A DNA stretch of 64,000 nucleotides, from contig OY744473.1 in the NCBI GenBank assembly GCA_963556145.1, forward strand, positions 4,836,001 to 4,900,000. Reading direction: 5' to 3'. The notes beneath the pieces were generated by a model. That model did not search any database, was not told the origin of the DNA, and saw only the letters and a list, made by a program, of their open reading frames with translations. A program made the position numbers and the translations under genes. This stretch comes from Hygrocybe punicea. Its lineage: Eukaryota > Basidiomycota > Agaricomycetes > Agaricales > Hygrophoraceae. Positions 44,882-57,262 of the stretch are shown here, in pieces. The stretch's first letter is position 1. Each line of letters opens with the position of its first letter.

Positions 44882-47831
44882 TCAAGCTTGGCTTCTTGTA
44901 GTCCAGCGGCGCCAGTGACCAATGTCAGTAGCGGCTCCCGGGTTCATCGACCTTCTTAAGTCCTTGTCAACGCCCTTTCCCTCATAAATCGACTTCCAAC
45001 CATCTGAAGCCTGCAGGAGCGCCATCCAAATGTTTTCCAGGGAAATTTCTACGGCGCCGAGGATGTCAGCTGAAATACCCGCGCACCAGATCTGGTAGAC
45101 AGCGGCATTGTATTCACTGGTTGGCTCGCGTCTGACCATGGTAAGAGACGGCGTCTTTGCGGCCAACGCAAAAACGATCTTGATAAGGGGAATGGCGGTT
45201 TCGCCTGCCTTCAGGATTTTGAGGGTATACATTCATGGCATCGAAGAGTGCCTGGTGAGGTTTTTCCTTGAAAGCGGCGTCGTTCTTGCCCTGCCAAAGT
45301 ATTAGACCAAGATTTTTGCGCTCCAACTTCGAGCCATTCCGAAGGAAAGGGTTGATTCCATCAATGGCATATTGATTATTGGCACACAGGACGGCCGCCC
45401 CTCGACCGAACAACAACAGCAAGGACTCAGCATCAATGGCTGCGTATTCGTGAACTTTCACATAATGGTTGAAATGCATTTGAGCGTTGGGGAAATCTAC
45501 CAGGAGTGGCTGTAGCACGGCTTGATCATGAAATAGTCTCGTTGTCAAAAAGGGGCCTACGTCCATTATTCGAGATCCGGGGCAGCCATGTTTATCCGGA
45601 GTACCGACGGCCTTGTCGCGAGCGATAGTGAACAATAACATAATCAAAAATTCGCCGCGATCGCCTTTATTAATCGAGAATCCTTCCAAAACAGATTTCA
45701 TAGCCTTCGGAACATTGAACGACGGCTGCGCCATGACGCTATATGCTGCTTCAGAAAGGAGTGGTTCTGAAGCGGATACCGTTACCATGCTCTCGAAGGC
45801 AGCATCGATCTTGAGGCAGACACGCATATGACCCTCCACTTGTTTCCTTTCGTTTGCCTGAGCAATATACGTGGTGGAATTGAATTCCAACGGTATTCGC
45901 TGCGATAGGCAGGCTAATCGTTGATCATCGCTGAGGTCTCCGACTTCCTGCGGATCGGCGTTGAGGAGCTTTGTTGCGGCAAATGTAACAATGTCCTCGC
46001 GTACAGCCTTGTCGCCAGCATCGTATAACGAGCCGAATCTCATAAACCAATGGATAGGTCAGCCGAAGGGATACGTTAGAACTCATAGGGCACATACGCA
46101 CAAGGGACGACCGTACTGGGCCATATGAACAGGAGAAGTCAGCTTCGGAAGATCCCAATCTTCACTGAGAGAGATTTTCTGGGCTAGCGTGTCGAACCCG
46201 AGGTCCGTGAACGGCTGGATCAGGACCAGTTCACCAGAAATGATTCTTCGCGAGAAATCTTCCTTGGGGGCAGAGGTAAACTGAGAGATCTTCCCCGTCA
46301 TCGACATGAAGAGAGCAAAGCATGAGAATCGGTGCAAAGCCCGCCATGCATGTCGCAACTCGCTGAAGTTGGACCACTGTGTCAATTCGGTGGTTTTCCG
46401 TTGTGTCAAGGTATGCGCCTCGTCGACAGCGAGGATGACAAGAGGGCCATCATTATTGGCCTTGTCACGACCTGTCTGCCGCTTGGTTCTTTGACCCGAG
46501 CGAGTTTTCGGCTCGGATGGCGTTGGGGAATCTTGTTCTTCACCTCGTAGGAATGCGACCAACTCTCCGCACGCTCATGCAGGGGCAAAAGCATATGCAG
46601 AATCCTTCGTGCTTGGTGAGGCATAGATTGGGACAGCTTGTTGCTCAGTCATGTCTTCATCTTCTGACTATGGAACAACGAAGAAGTCAGCCAGATTACA
46701 AGCGAGGTCAATCGAAGTACCTGAGCTGAGGCGATTTTCTCCGCACGTTGGATTACATCACGATAGAATTTCAACCGAAAGGGATTTGGCCCTTTGAAAG
46801 ATTGACCTTCCGTCATCTTCATCCTGAACTGAGGAGCGATTTCGTCGTCATCGAAGCCTGAAAAATCTTTCCAAAGCGTTTCCAAGGTATGGTCAAACAA
46901 TGCCTCCAGGAAGGCGCATTGTCGGCCGTATACCTCGACCTGCGTACTGTCAGCAGCCAAAAAATCCCGGACTTCGTCATCAGCAGGAGGATAACCTGAA
47001 AGTAAAGTAACATAAGCGGTTCGCTATTGTGCGAACAGCAGAGTTCAAGCATGAAAGTTACCGGTAGAATGAGGGCCTCTGAGGTTGATTGGTATCACAA
47101 AGTGTTGTTTTCCGAGCTCATCTACTGTCCTCGATTTTCCCATGCCAGAGGATTGCACGATGGCCGCATAATGAGCATATGTGCGTTCATTTTTGCGGTT
47201 ATAGTGGTCCTCAATGTGTCTCCAAAGAGCTTGCGCTGCCCCGCCGGAAAACTCGCGTTCCCAAGGTTGTTGAACGGCTGAAGACATGTGAATATTTTAA
47301 ACCAAGACAATAAATATTTAGTAAAAGTCGCACCTCTCTCCTGTCCGTAAGTTGGCAGGACGTGATTTGGGGTCGTTGTTGTTGCGGATGCCTTCCGGAG
47401 TAGCTCTAGAATGGTGCTTAGAATTATTGATTTAGAACAAGTGAGCAACTGGACGTACCGAGACAACGGACATGTTTGTAAGAACTACTCGTATAGGAAT
47501 CTCCAACGAGTTTCATAAGATCTGGGTCGTCTCCAAGGGCATCGATGTAGTAATCGTTTTCAGCTGGCACATGAAACAACTTGGAATGTGGGCCATCCGT
47601 AGCAACATCCCAGACAAATTTCAGGACCCAGGCCATGTGAGTTTCGTCGCTAGGGTTATATGTGCGGGGTTTCTTGCCCTTTCCTAAGAGAAGCTGCTGG
47701 ACTTGTTCATCTTGTCGCCGATGCTGCTTCTCTGACCATAGATCGGTGGCAATGCGAAGACGCTTAACACTGCGACTCGGATTCCCTTTGGGAGAAGTCG
47801 ATGCGGAACGCTTGGCATTGTCCCGACGCAT
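44882..47831 (-). pseudogene. P-loop NTPase / nuclease-like protein of the Crinkler-RHS type, copy 1 (one TGA)
   Basis: Minus-strand, multi-exon, starting MRRDNAKRSAST (47831). Walker A appears as AIVQSSGMGKSRTVDEL (about 47130) and Walker B as ILAVDEAHTLT (about 46430). The long C-terminal exon (to 45230) includes an Asp-containing AIDGINPFLRNG and LGLILWQGKN, compatible with the D…Q-x-K core of a PD-(D/E)xK nuclease. The last exon ends at 44882. The domain pair resembles the CR (Crinkler-RHS) proteins of fungi and oomycetes, some secreted or toxin-like; I saw no signal peptide. A TGA at 46575-46577 splits the protein between the Walker A and B exons unless spliced out. It is head-to-head with copy 2. 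Confidence 0.6.
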
Positions 47832-47936
47832 GGGACCAAAACTCGAACGTCGCGAACGGCCATATGACCAAATTTTCCAAAATCCTTCGTCTTGCCCAAG
47901 ATCACGTGGCACTGGCATCAACTATCATGGACGCGA

Positions 47937-50900
47937 TATCCAACGACTTTTCACGCTTGTCTGTTGGCGATATACATGCCCCCGCCGAACCTTCCACCAC
48001 TCCTGCCCTTAGAAAGGTATCGCAGGAGCGCGATGGCTTCACCGATGACGATCACAAGCTACTCGATGCGAAGATCGAGAAAGCATTTAGCGCATTCCGG
48101 AAATTCAATGAGGAACCTGATTTGCCTACAATTCTCGTCAACATCACCGCCGCGGACAACAGACTAATAACGTTCTCAACGGACGAAGCAGAGCAACTGC
48201 TTCATCGGGAACCCTCCATCGCGAGGGTACTAAGGAACGCGTGGCAAGCAGGGTCGTTCAAGGAAGTACGACGAATAGGTGTGTTTGCCGTACTATAACT
48301 TGCTAACGTTGAGCTCCTAGGCTCAACACTACACAGACCTTCTCTGGCCGGATGCTCCCAGTGTCTCTCGTAGGAGTCTGCCACCCACCGCAGACAGAGA
48401 GGTCACAAGTGAGCATTGACATACTTTTGAACATTCCTTGATGATAAGATTATTCTGGTCTAGAACAAGGTATTGGAATCCCTCTTCGGAGAAGTCGAGT
48501 TGCCTAACATATCGGTGCGATGCAGTGCTCGGCAGAGCGTGGGATAACCTCTATATCGGCGATCTTCACGTCCTAATGCTCAACAACATTTGTGCCTTGA
48601 ATAAAGCGGAACTCTACGGAAATCAAATTTCCATCATACAGAGCTCCGGCTATGGCAAGTCACGTATGGTGCACGAACAAGCAAAATTAGTTTTCACTAT
48701 TCCATTCAACCTTCGACCCGCCCTTGATGATCGAGGTGAGTTGTTCATTGACTCAATTTCGTCTTGCGAGACTTAATCTTCCAATAGATCTCGCCTTTCC
48801 ACCGGCTGACGATACCATCCGTAACTGTCTCACTCGCGTTCTTGACCTGAACGGGGTCACCAATATGTACCTTCGATTTTTCATATCCTTGTTTGAAGGT
48901 ATTCGAAGCGAACTGGAGAAACATAAACCAACTTTTGAGAATTCCCGTATGTTCGCGGCTTGGTGGTCGACGCAACTAGTTGAGATTCGTCAGGAACTTT
49001 ATTCTCGTGTGGCCAACGACACTGGGAAAGACATATTTACAAAGGTGCGTGAAGAAGCATGTCATAGAAACGGGTCTCATGATCGGTGCAGACCGATAAC
49101 CCCCGTCAATCTACTAGTAGAGATCAAAATATATATGAGGTCGAGCAAACTGCCCTGGAAAATCGAGCCAGGGGTGAATTGGGAAGACTTTTGAGGCAGC
49201 TGCGAGCGTCGTATAGCGGAAAACCCGAATACGCAATTGAAATGGTCATATATTTCGACGAAGCTCATTCATTGACGCCACACAAACCACAAAACGAAAC
49301 CCAGAAGACGTTATATGATGTCTTATGCTCCGTCATAAATGTTTTTTTGAAGTTCCCTGTGTTTGCCATATTCCTCTCCACAAATAGTGATTTGGCCGAA
49401 TTTGCCACGCCTCGAAACCTCGCCAGGTCGGCTCGCATCCGCGAAGGTCAAGCAACGATTCATGCTCCGATTACCGAGACGCCCTTTGACTGCTACCCTG
49501 ATATGCTGATCAGGCCGGAAACAATGTCTCTCGCAGAGACTACCAGCGTAGAGTACTTAGCTCGATTTGGGAGGCCGTTGTGAGTGTAACTGTACCTTCC
49601 TTCCCAAAGTTTTTCCTTCTGTCTGACTCCCATGTAGGTTTTGGACCATGATACAGGCTGCCGGATTGAAAAAAGATTCTGTTTGCCTTCAGGTTATGGA
49701 ACTCGCGCAGGCGAAGCTTTTGGGCACGCACGATATCAAAATCCAGTTTCCTGCGGTGTCACCCAAGGCGAAATTGGCTGTGGTGGACTGCATTTTGATG
49801 CTAGATTTCGAAGTCCGGCGAGAAAATGTTCAATTGACGGAGGCCTCCTTGGTTGCAAGCCATATGCGGACTGCCTTTTCCGTCCCGAAAGACCTTGTAT
49901 ACCTGCGATCGGGGTATCCGTCGGAGCCTATCATAGCAGAAGCTGCTTGCAGACAACTTGCGTCCTGGACCGAGCAAAAGCCGAACGCGTTCCTCGAGAT
50001 TGTCAACGAGAATATCACATCCGGGCTGCTGAATTATGGCGAGATGGGTGAACTCGCAGGGCGTGCACTCATATGGGATGCCTACCGGCGCGCCGTACGA
50101 CATGAGCACCTTACTGCTCAGGACAGTATCAACTATAGCGCTGGATGTCTCTTGACCACCTTCATAGAAATGCTGTTTGCCGAACCCCACGCGACGACGA
50201 TCCTTGATTCCCAACCCGACAATCGTAACCAAGGCCCAAACGTTGATCTCCAACCTCAGAAACTCCGGGAGGCCTTTCAGGGTGCGAAAATGCGCTTCAC
50301 ACACTTCGGGAAAATGGCGGATGACAGTGGTACGACGACGTACTCCGCCTGGGCAGCGTTCATGAGGAGCATGGTTATTACATGCCGCAGTGGGCAACCA
50401 ACGCTTGATTGTGTGCTTCCCGTACATCTTTGGGACAAAAAACTCTGCGAGTGGGTTATGTCAGGTATTCTTGTGCAATTTAAGCGGCGCAAGCACGGAG
50501 GAAACTATTTCATCGACGAGAAAGACGTTGGCTTCTTCCCCAAGGCAAACTGCTCAGGCTGTCCAAATCACAAGCCCGAACCTCACCCGGATTCACGTCC
50601 CTACATCACTCTAATTATGGAGGTTGGTGTGCAAACCTCAATACGTGAAAATGCAGTCACGAAAACCACAAGCTCATCCTCGCAGAGGAACCCTGCTACT
50701 ACGCAAAATATCGCATCCAAAAAACCTGCTCACAGCCCAGCGGCACAACTCACGACGCCTATGAAAAGATTCACTCAAACTATAATCAGTACCCCGTCTA
50801 AAGTTGTCATCGCGAAATCAGGTACTCATCATCACCCTCGTCCTGACCATCCACGTTACAGCATCAAAGCCTATGGTTGTTCCCCGACTGTGTACCGAGG

Positions 50901-51147
50901 AATCCTCGAAGAGCAAAGGGCAAGTTTTGCGCTTTTACTGCGCTCTCGTGATTTTCTGGGAGAACATGCTCGGGGAGATGATGCTTCCATCGCCGCTCTC
51001 CGAAAAATGAAACCGTTCTGGAGTCGAGGCGCAAATTGCTATCATTGGATTGATTGTCCTGAACTCAGCGGTGTACAAGTCCAGTCTGAGGATCAGGAAG
51101 GAGTTTTCCTGTCAGACGTGGAAGACGAGGAAGATGGTTTTTCTTAG
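47937..51147 (+). CDS. P-loop NTPase / nuclease-like protein of the Crinkler-RHS type, copy 2
   Basis: Starts MDAISNDFSRLS at 47937 (or MTKFSKIL at 47864). Exons carry a helical N-terminal region (ARVLRNAWQAGSFKEV), Walker A in SIIQSSGYGKSRMVHEQ (about 48650), FEGIRSELEKHKP and Walker B in VIYFDEAHSLT (about 49255). Next is a sensor-like FAIFLSTNSDLAEFATP, then, after an intron at 49580-49637, a 499-codon exon. That exon contains AWAAFMRSMVITCRSG…LDCVLPVHLWD…SGILVQFKRRK, fitting a D…Q-x-K nuclease core, and an acidic end. Copy 1 shares this order but is strongly diverged. The role (effector, self-defence or mobile-DNA conflict) is unknown. Splicing around 48290-48480 and 49060-49160 is approximate. 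Confidence 0.65.
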
Positions 51148-51689
51148 CGAAGCCGAAAGAGGGCACCTTATCTTGGGCAACCGTCAAAAACTTGGGGCGG
51201 AACAGATAAACCCAGGAAAACCCCGTATTTTTAGTTTGATTAACACACCGGGAGTTTCAATATTTAACCCTCAACTAATCACGCTTACTCAGTTTGTTAT
51301 GAGTCCCTATAAGGGAATCGTTCTATACGGTGGATTCTCAAACTCAGGGTCACACTCTAATTTGCCAAGCCGTGGGAACAATTTTTTGAAACTGTGGGAA
51401 CAATTTTGAAGCCCTGGGAATAATTATGAAACCGTGTGACTGGGCGGAGCTGACTGTGAGAAGTTGTTGTCCCAATCAGAAAGTACAATAAGGCAGCCGG
51501 ATCACAGGCTCCAAATTGGGAATAAGTAATACTACAAATTAACATGAGTGGAAGGCGCTGAACATTGCTCTGTGACGGGTTCAACCAGTGTCCCAGCTGT
51601 ATTCTGAGGAACTGCCAGTGTAATTGACAACCATACATCAAATGTGTCTACAAATACATATATTGTGCAATATGTATTAGAATTATTTA
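51148..51689. other. Intergenic with a short GGGAACAATTTTGAA repeat
   Basis: A roughly 21 bp unit (cgtgggaacaattttttgaaac) repeats three to four times at about 51370-51440. No gene was seen. Confidence 0.45.
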
Positions 51690-52640
51690 CAGGAGGAACA
51701 TCGGACACTGGTCAGATACGGTGAACAGTGTTCAACAAGGTGTTCAACAAGTGTTCAAGCTTCAATCTGAAGCGTTACCATTGCATAAATAAAGGTATGT
51801 ACATTATATGAGGTGTAGCTAGATTTAAAATGCACATTGAATTTATTAATGATGGACACGTCGAACACTTGACGAACAGGCCGAACAGTGTTCAACCAGG
51901 TGTTCAACAAGTGGCCAAGCTTCAATCTGAAGCATTACAATGACATAAATAATGGTACATACTGTATATACATTATATGAGGTGTAGATATATTTACAAT
52001 GCACATTGAGTTTATTAATGATGGACTAGTTGAACACTTGTCGAACAGGCCGAACAGTGTTCGACAAGCCACTCTACAAGTGTCCAAGCTTTAATTTGAA
52101 GCATTACAATGACATAAATAATGGTACGTACTTTATATACATCATATGAGGTGTAGATATATTTACAATGCACATTGAGTTTATTAATGATGGACTTGTC
52201 GAACACTTGTCGAACAGGCCGAACAGTGTTCGACAAGCCACTCTACAAGTGTCCAAGCTTTAATTTGAAGCATTACAATGACATAAATAATGGTACGTAC
52301 TTTATATACATCATATGAGGTGTAGATATATTTACAATGCACATTGAGTTTATTAATGATGGACTTGTCGAACACTTGTCGAACAGGCCGAACAGTGTTC
52401 GACAAGCTGTTCGACAAGTGTTCCAGGCTTCATCTGAAGCATTACATTTGCATAAATAAAGTTACGTACATTATATAAGGTGTAGCTAGATTTACAATGC
52501 ACATTGTATTATTAATGATACACTTGTTCAACACCTGTTGAACAGGCCGAAAAACCGTTCAACAGTGTTCAACAAAGTGTTCGACAAGTGTCTCGGTTTT
52601 AATCAGGGGTACTGCCATTGCACAGCCAATGGTATGTGCA
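51690..52640. repeat. Satellite array 1, about 169 bp unit with palindromic GTTCGACAAG core
   Basis: At least five copies; units start near 51690, 51851, 52020, 52189, 52358 and 52516 (period about 169 bp in the best copies). Each has a core of paired TTGTCGAACA words followed by their inverted form (TGTTCGACAAG), then an AT-rich spacer ending attgagtttattaatgatgg. Central copies are almost identical; outer copies are diverged. The core is shared with array 2 at 59355-61020. Confidence 0.9.
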
Positions 52641-53099
52641 GTATATCGGATGTCTGGCAGTGGAAAGGCAAGATCTAAGTGCAGTATATCGGATGTTTTT
52701 GTGATGTAGCTACATGGGTCCAATATTGTTCAACAAAGTGTTCAGTAAATTTTCCATATGTAATCCAAGTAACCCATTCTTACTACACAACAATATAAAT
52801 TTTATATGATATGTGTGTACAATACATACATTTATCAATTAATTCTAGGTTTTTGAAAGGTACTGAGCAAATGTCCATGCATGTTAGGCCGGACCATTGA
52901 ATGAGAAATACCATATCGGTTTGAATAGTTATATTCACAGGAAAATGATGACGACTTTTTACGATTAAATGATACTCAGATATCCAGTCACTTTATGAAA
53001 CTATTTGTGTTGTTATTTCACTTGTGAACGTATTGCAGAACATAATATTATATAAAATTGATGTTCACATGTAACTGTACAACGTAATTATAATAGATA
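52641..53099. other. Intergenic, no gene recognised
   Basis: AT-rich spacer with one more diverged ttcaacaaagtgttc word near 52728. Confidence 0.5.
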
Positions 53100-54463
53100 T
53101 TAATCGGCTTCATTCATCCTCAGGTTGGTCAAACGTCTTCGGGTTTCTATGACATCTTCACCATCGTCTGTCAACTGGACATAACCCACATTACGTTTGA
53201 TATTAATCCTGGTCATAGTATTGAGAGCAGGATGAGGTGCCTTCGTTCGACCTATCGTCGCATTCTGGATGTACATTAGTTATTATTAATTGAATTATTA
53301 GATATGTCTGGTACCTCGGTAAACTCGCTGTTGACCAGTGCTAATGAGCGCAGATTGAGTATCATCTTAAATTTGTTGTTCTTGACTGAAACCGCCAATA
53401 CCATCATCTGGACTTCTACAATGTCACCAATCCTGAAGCAAGTTGGACTGGCAGGTACAAAGCTGTCATCTATATCATTATCAATGGTCAAACTATTGTT
53501 GTGCTGAGCACTCACCAATGCCGGCCTCCGTCTAATGTTAACTTGAAATAAAGGACCTCATTATCCGTCCCATGGAAGTATCGAGTATTGCTCATGGATG
53601 ACAGGATACCTTTGGGATCGACGTTGTGTTCAAATGGAATATGGTATGAAACATTGTCATGTCGGCGATCGGTGAAGTATCAGGTGCCAATAGATAATGC
53701 AGTGTATTCGATATAGGTGGATGACGTGAAGTCCAGCATTGCACGTTCTGGGAAAGTACGGGCCAGTTTCTGATGTAAGATGCGGAGGTTGTCAAGGTAC
53801 GATTCGAACAGTGGTATGTTGAGACCTGCTATAAGGATGCTCTGACGAAGAAATGGTGTTCGACGTTCGGGTGGTCTGGAAAATATATGTATATCAATTG
53901 TTTACGATTTATGTGATGGAACAATATACCTGCTGGTGATTGGTGGTAGGTCTTTGGCCACCAATATCGCCTGTAAGCTTAAGACAAGTTCTTCATGCTC
54001 GGTGGTATCAGTACTCGGCCGTGTAAGTTTCCAGCAATTTGGTGAGTCATTATGAACTACATTGATATTCGAAATCTGCAAATGTAAAGAAACACAGCAT
54101 ACATCGTAAAATTTGAACATACATTTGTAGCATTGGCGAGTTGACTGTCATCATTGTCCATCCATGTCGATATGAGATTACTTAAATGTTCAGCTGTAAA
54201 GTAGAGTTGAATGTATGAATGCCTTCAGTGGTATATGGACTGACATGCGCTTTTGAAATCGTAATAGGTGTCCATTTGCAAAGTGGAAGTGGGATTTATA
54301 ATTCAAACGCAATTTTCGACTGTTTTATCATGAATCGTTTTCGATCGTCATCGAGATTATGGAAGTGCATCATGTTCATCCTCCATGAACTTGTGATGTC
54401 TGTATGGTGTTTGCATTCTTGTGTTGCAGATCTTCTCAATAGATTCTTATTGTTTTTCTCCAT
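53100..54463 (-). pseudogene. Lineage-specific mushroom hypothetical (gene A), one TGA
   Basis: The minus-strand chain of exons starts near MEKNNKNLLRR (54463, uncertain). It continues AEHLSNLISTWMDNDDSQLANATN, ISNINVVHNDSPNCWKLTRP, PPERRTPFLRQSILIAGLN…LRILHQKLARTFPERAML, NTRYFHGTDNEVLYFKLTLDGG and SPTCFRIGDIVEVQMMVLAVSV, ending RRRLTNLRMNEAD at 53100. Introns between these are canonical and 45-55 bp. The FRIGDIVEVQ…KMILNLRSLALV block recalls a repeated mushroom hypothetical family of unknown function. A TGA at 53690-53692 interrupts an exon otherwise open on both sides. I infer recent loss of function or polymorphism. Confidence 0.55.
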
Positions 54464-55066
54464 TTTATAGGACAGGATATACATCGACAGCTATCGTAAT
54501 GCTTGACCTCCTTATTGTACAGCATTAAAAGGAAACCCCTATCCATTCAGAATGATTTGTTTCCGATGCAACTGTCAGTATAGTTGATCCGATGTTTGTA
54601 TTTGTTTGGAAATGAGTATATATGTCACATAAATTTCTATTTCCGATTTGGCTGTGTTATGATCTTATGATCAGTTCCATGTGGTGACAGCTGTTTTACA
54701 TTCCAAAATCCTAATTAGACTTAGTGTTTGATTATTCTCCATACCAGTAATCCATATCCATGTTGTTGGATGATGCTGAGCATAACAGCTGGTCAATCAT
54801 GGGTTCTACATCATGGGGAATGTCCCTGATTTTTTTTTCATTTTTATGGCGCTATGATCCGAATAGTTCTCCTTCAAACCATCAACAGATGTAGTTTTCA
54901 TACCTGCCGGTGTGATCTCCATAAACGAGTTCTTTATTGTATTCGATCTGTCTCAGTGTACTTAAATAGCGATGAGAGTGCAATGGTATCGTCCACATCC
55001 GACCCTTCATTCATCTACGATATCTCGCACAGATTCATTCCTCGCCCTAAAGCTCTTATCTTTGCA
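54464..55066. other. Spacer between divergent genes A and B
   Basis: AT-rich, with pyrimidine stretches at 54830-54845 and 54995-55060 before the gene B start. It may hold promoters for both genes. No other features. Confidence 0.4.
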
Positions 55067-57087
55067 ATGGCCCCTAAGAAGTCTGTGAATGTGAAGACTC
55101 AGTCCAAAGCTCGATCAAGCGCCGTTTCGTATGTATATTTATTTTCATGAATTGCTGCTCGTTCTGAATAAAGGTCATACTGTTGTTTCTAGGAAGGGTA
55201 AGAAGGTCACCACCACCAAGCCTGTCGATGATGAAGTGTACGTGTTTATTCCAATATTCTGATTCATCCACCATGACTAAACCACCCAGTAGTATTGCCA
55301 ACTCCGAAGACGAAGACGTTATTAGTGTTCATAGCGTCGCTAGCATTGCCAAACCCGTCTCGTCTATGAGGTGTGTCTCATGAATTGTATTTTCAGATAC
55401 TAGTGATTTACTTCAGTAATATAGGCGGTCCAGGAAGACCACCAATAGAGCAAGGTTTGCAAGTTCAATTTATACTGTTCATGCAAACTAATATTCTTTA
55501 TATTCAGCGGTAAAAGGCGGCATGCTTCAGAGGAAGACGAAGACAGGTCAGTAGCTCTAAATAATGTCTTTTATATTTGTGTATTCTTTAATCGCTTTAC
55601 ATAGTAAATTCTCTTCTCCATCGAAGAAGACAAAGTCAAACCAGCATCAATTACATGATGAGGATGACGACAGCGACGAAACATTCATGTGAGTTGGAAA
55701 TTGAATAATTGGTCATATGTTAGACATGTCGTAGGCCTATCGCAAAACTCAAATTCGGTTCTAAGAAATCAAATGCAGATAATGGTCTTCGGTATGATAC
55801 TTCATATGATTCTTGTCCTTCATATATTAATAAATGATCAGCAACTCTGATACATCCATCAAAACCATGAAGGCGATTTCCTCCAAAGTCACAAAGACTA
55901 CCCGTCTTCATGATATCAGTGACGACAATGTTTCCAGTAGCGATGATGGAGCTGTGACATATGCACAAAACCAAATCACCAGGTACATTACATCTGTCTA
56001 TTATTTTTTTAATTGATGTCCTTGCTTAGCATACGCTCTCCAAACACGGATGAGTCCGACATTGGTACAAGAGACCCTCAGTTGGTCGATACATATAAGG
56101 ACTGTGTCAACATTAAGTAACTATTCGGTTTTATCTTCTTAAGCAATGCTTAATATTGAATAGGGCCGCGGCCATGGTATCTTGGTCTAGTGCTATAGGG
56201 AATGGCAATCCTCAGTACAGCGATGTTATCAGCAACATTCGCAAGGTCAACCAAAAGTAAGCTGTCAGCTAGGACTTTATGGTTAAAGACAATTCACATC
56301 ACATAACAGTTTGCTGTTCTCTGCAGTGACCTTTGTTCGATCTGGCAAGTACTCGAATCTTTCTCGTGACGATCCCGCCAATATCTCTACTGGAGCATTT
56401 GGGCGTAGTTTCTTCCACTCCGTTGCTGGTGCCATCCCAACGATCTTCACTTCTGTCATTCTAGTCGATTCATGCTTCCTTGATGAGCCAAAAGTTGGTG
56501 GGAACACGAAACCGATCAAAGTCATCCAAGGGGCTTTACTCTCAGGAGAATGGGAGCGGTATGTTGGCGCCATTGGAATGGTCACTGGTGAGGCGGAATT
56601 TCGTGCACAACTATATAAGGACTTTCTGTCCTTCTCGACGACAGCGGCAAGTGGGATGGATGCATCTCCTAGCAGTGAGTATACATTCAATGCTCTGTTA
56701 TCAATCCTTACTCATATTCAATAGAAGCTTCCTCTTCGAAATTCGTGCAGTCTAGTCCTTTTACTCGACGTCCCGCTCCATCTTACCAAAAGACTGCGCT
56801 GTCATTCCATGACATTGGTTAGTTTTATTCTCTCTCACACAATGTCCTTGGTTTCGTTTTTGATGCCTGTATTCATAGTCCCAATCTATGATGCCCGGAA
56901 AGTTAAAACGGACTTTACCGACACCCTCAAAATACTTCAGAAACTCCCCCACTTTCCAGGCGATGTTCCTGCAGAATCGTGCGTTGTGGTCGGCCACACG
57001 ATCAATACCTTAAAACGCTCTGATGATTTGTTGAAGAGTATTTCCCTAAATGTGCAGTGGGTGATGGTATTGGGCATCTCTCATTAA
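55067..57087 (+). CDS. Lineage-specific mushroom hypothetical (gene B), many short exons
   Basis: Starts MAPKKSVNVKTQSKARSS at 55067. Up to 56040 it is a string of small exons encoding Ser/Lys/Asp-rich disordered sequence (SIANSEDEDVISVHS, KRRHASEEDED, KKTKSNQHQLHDEDDDSDETF), with introns near 50 bp. From 56100 a folded part follows: DPQLVDTYKDCVNIK, SAVTFVRSGKYSNLSRDDP, SVAGAIPTIFTSVILVD and YVGAIGMVTGEAEFRAQLY. The end VPIYDARKVKTDF…ESCVVVGHTINTL…NVQWVMVLGISH closes at 57087. I recall the last motif from mushroom hypotheticals but know no function. The basic/acidic start suggests a nuclear protein. Exon boundaries are approximate. Confidence 0.5.
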
Positions 57088-57262
57088 CTTGTCGTCTTTC
57101 TCGTCATGAAACTAGTGTGCCATGCAGCGTGGCCTATTGCCAATTCTCTTTATGTTGCCTTGAATTTGTAATGTACCTATCATTGAAATCAAAGCGTTTC
57201 GTGCCTCTCAGACATGAGATCCGATTTGTGACATTTAAAGTTGACTAATGTACAAGTGAAGT

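Noticed and set aside
51690..52640. Regularly spaced repeats as a CRISPR array
   Set aside because: Spacers are themselves repeated, units are about 169 bp and the host is a eukaryote; it is a satellite.
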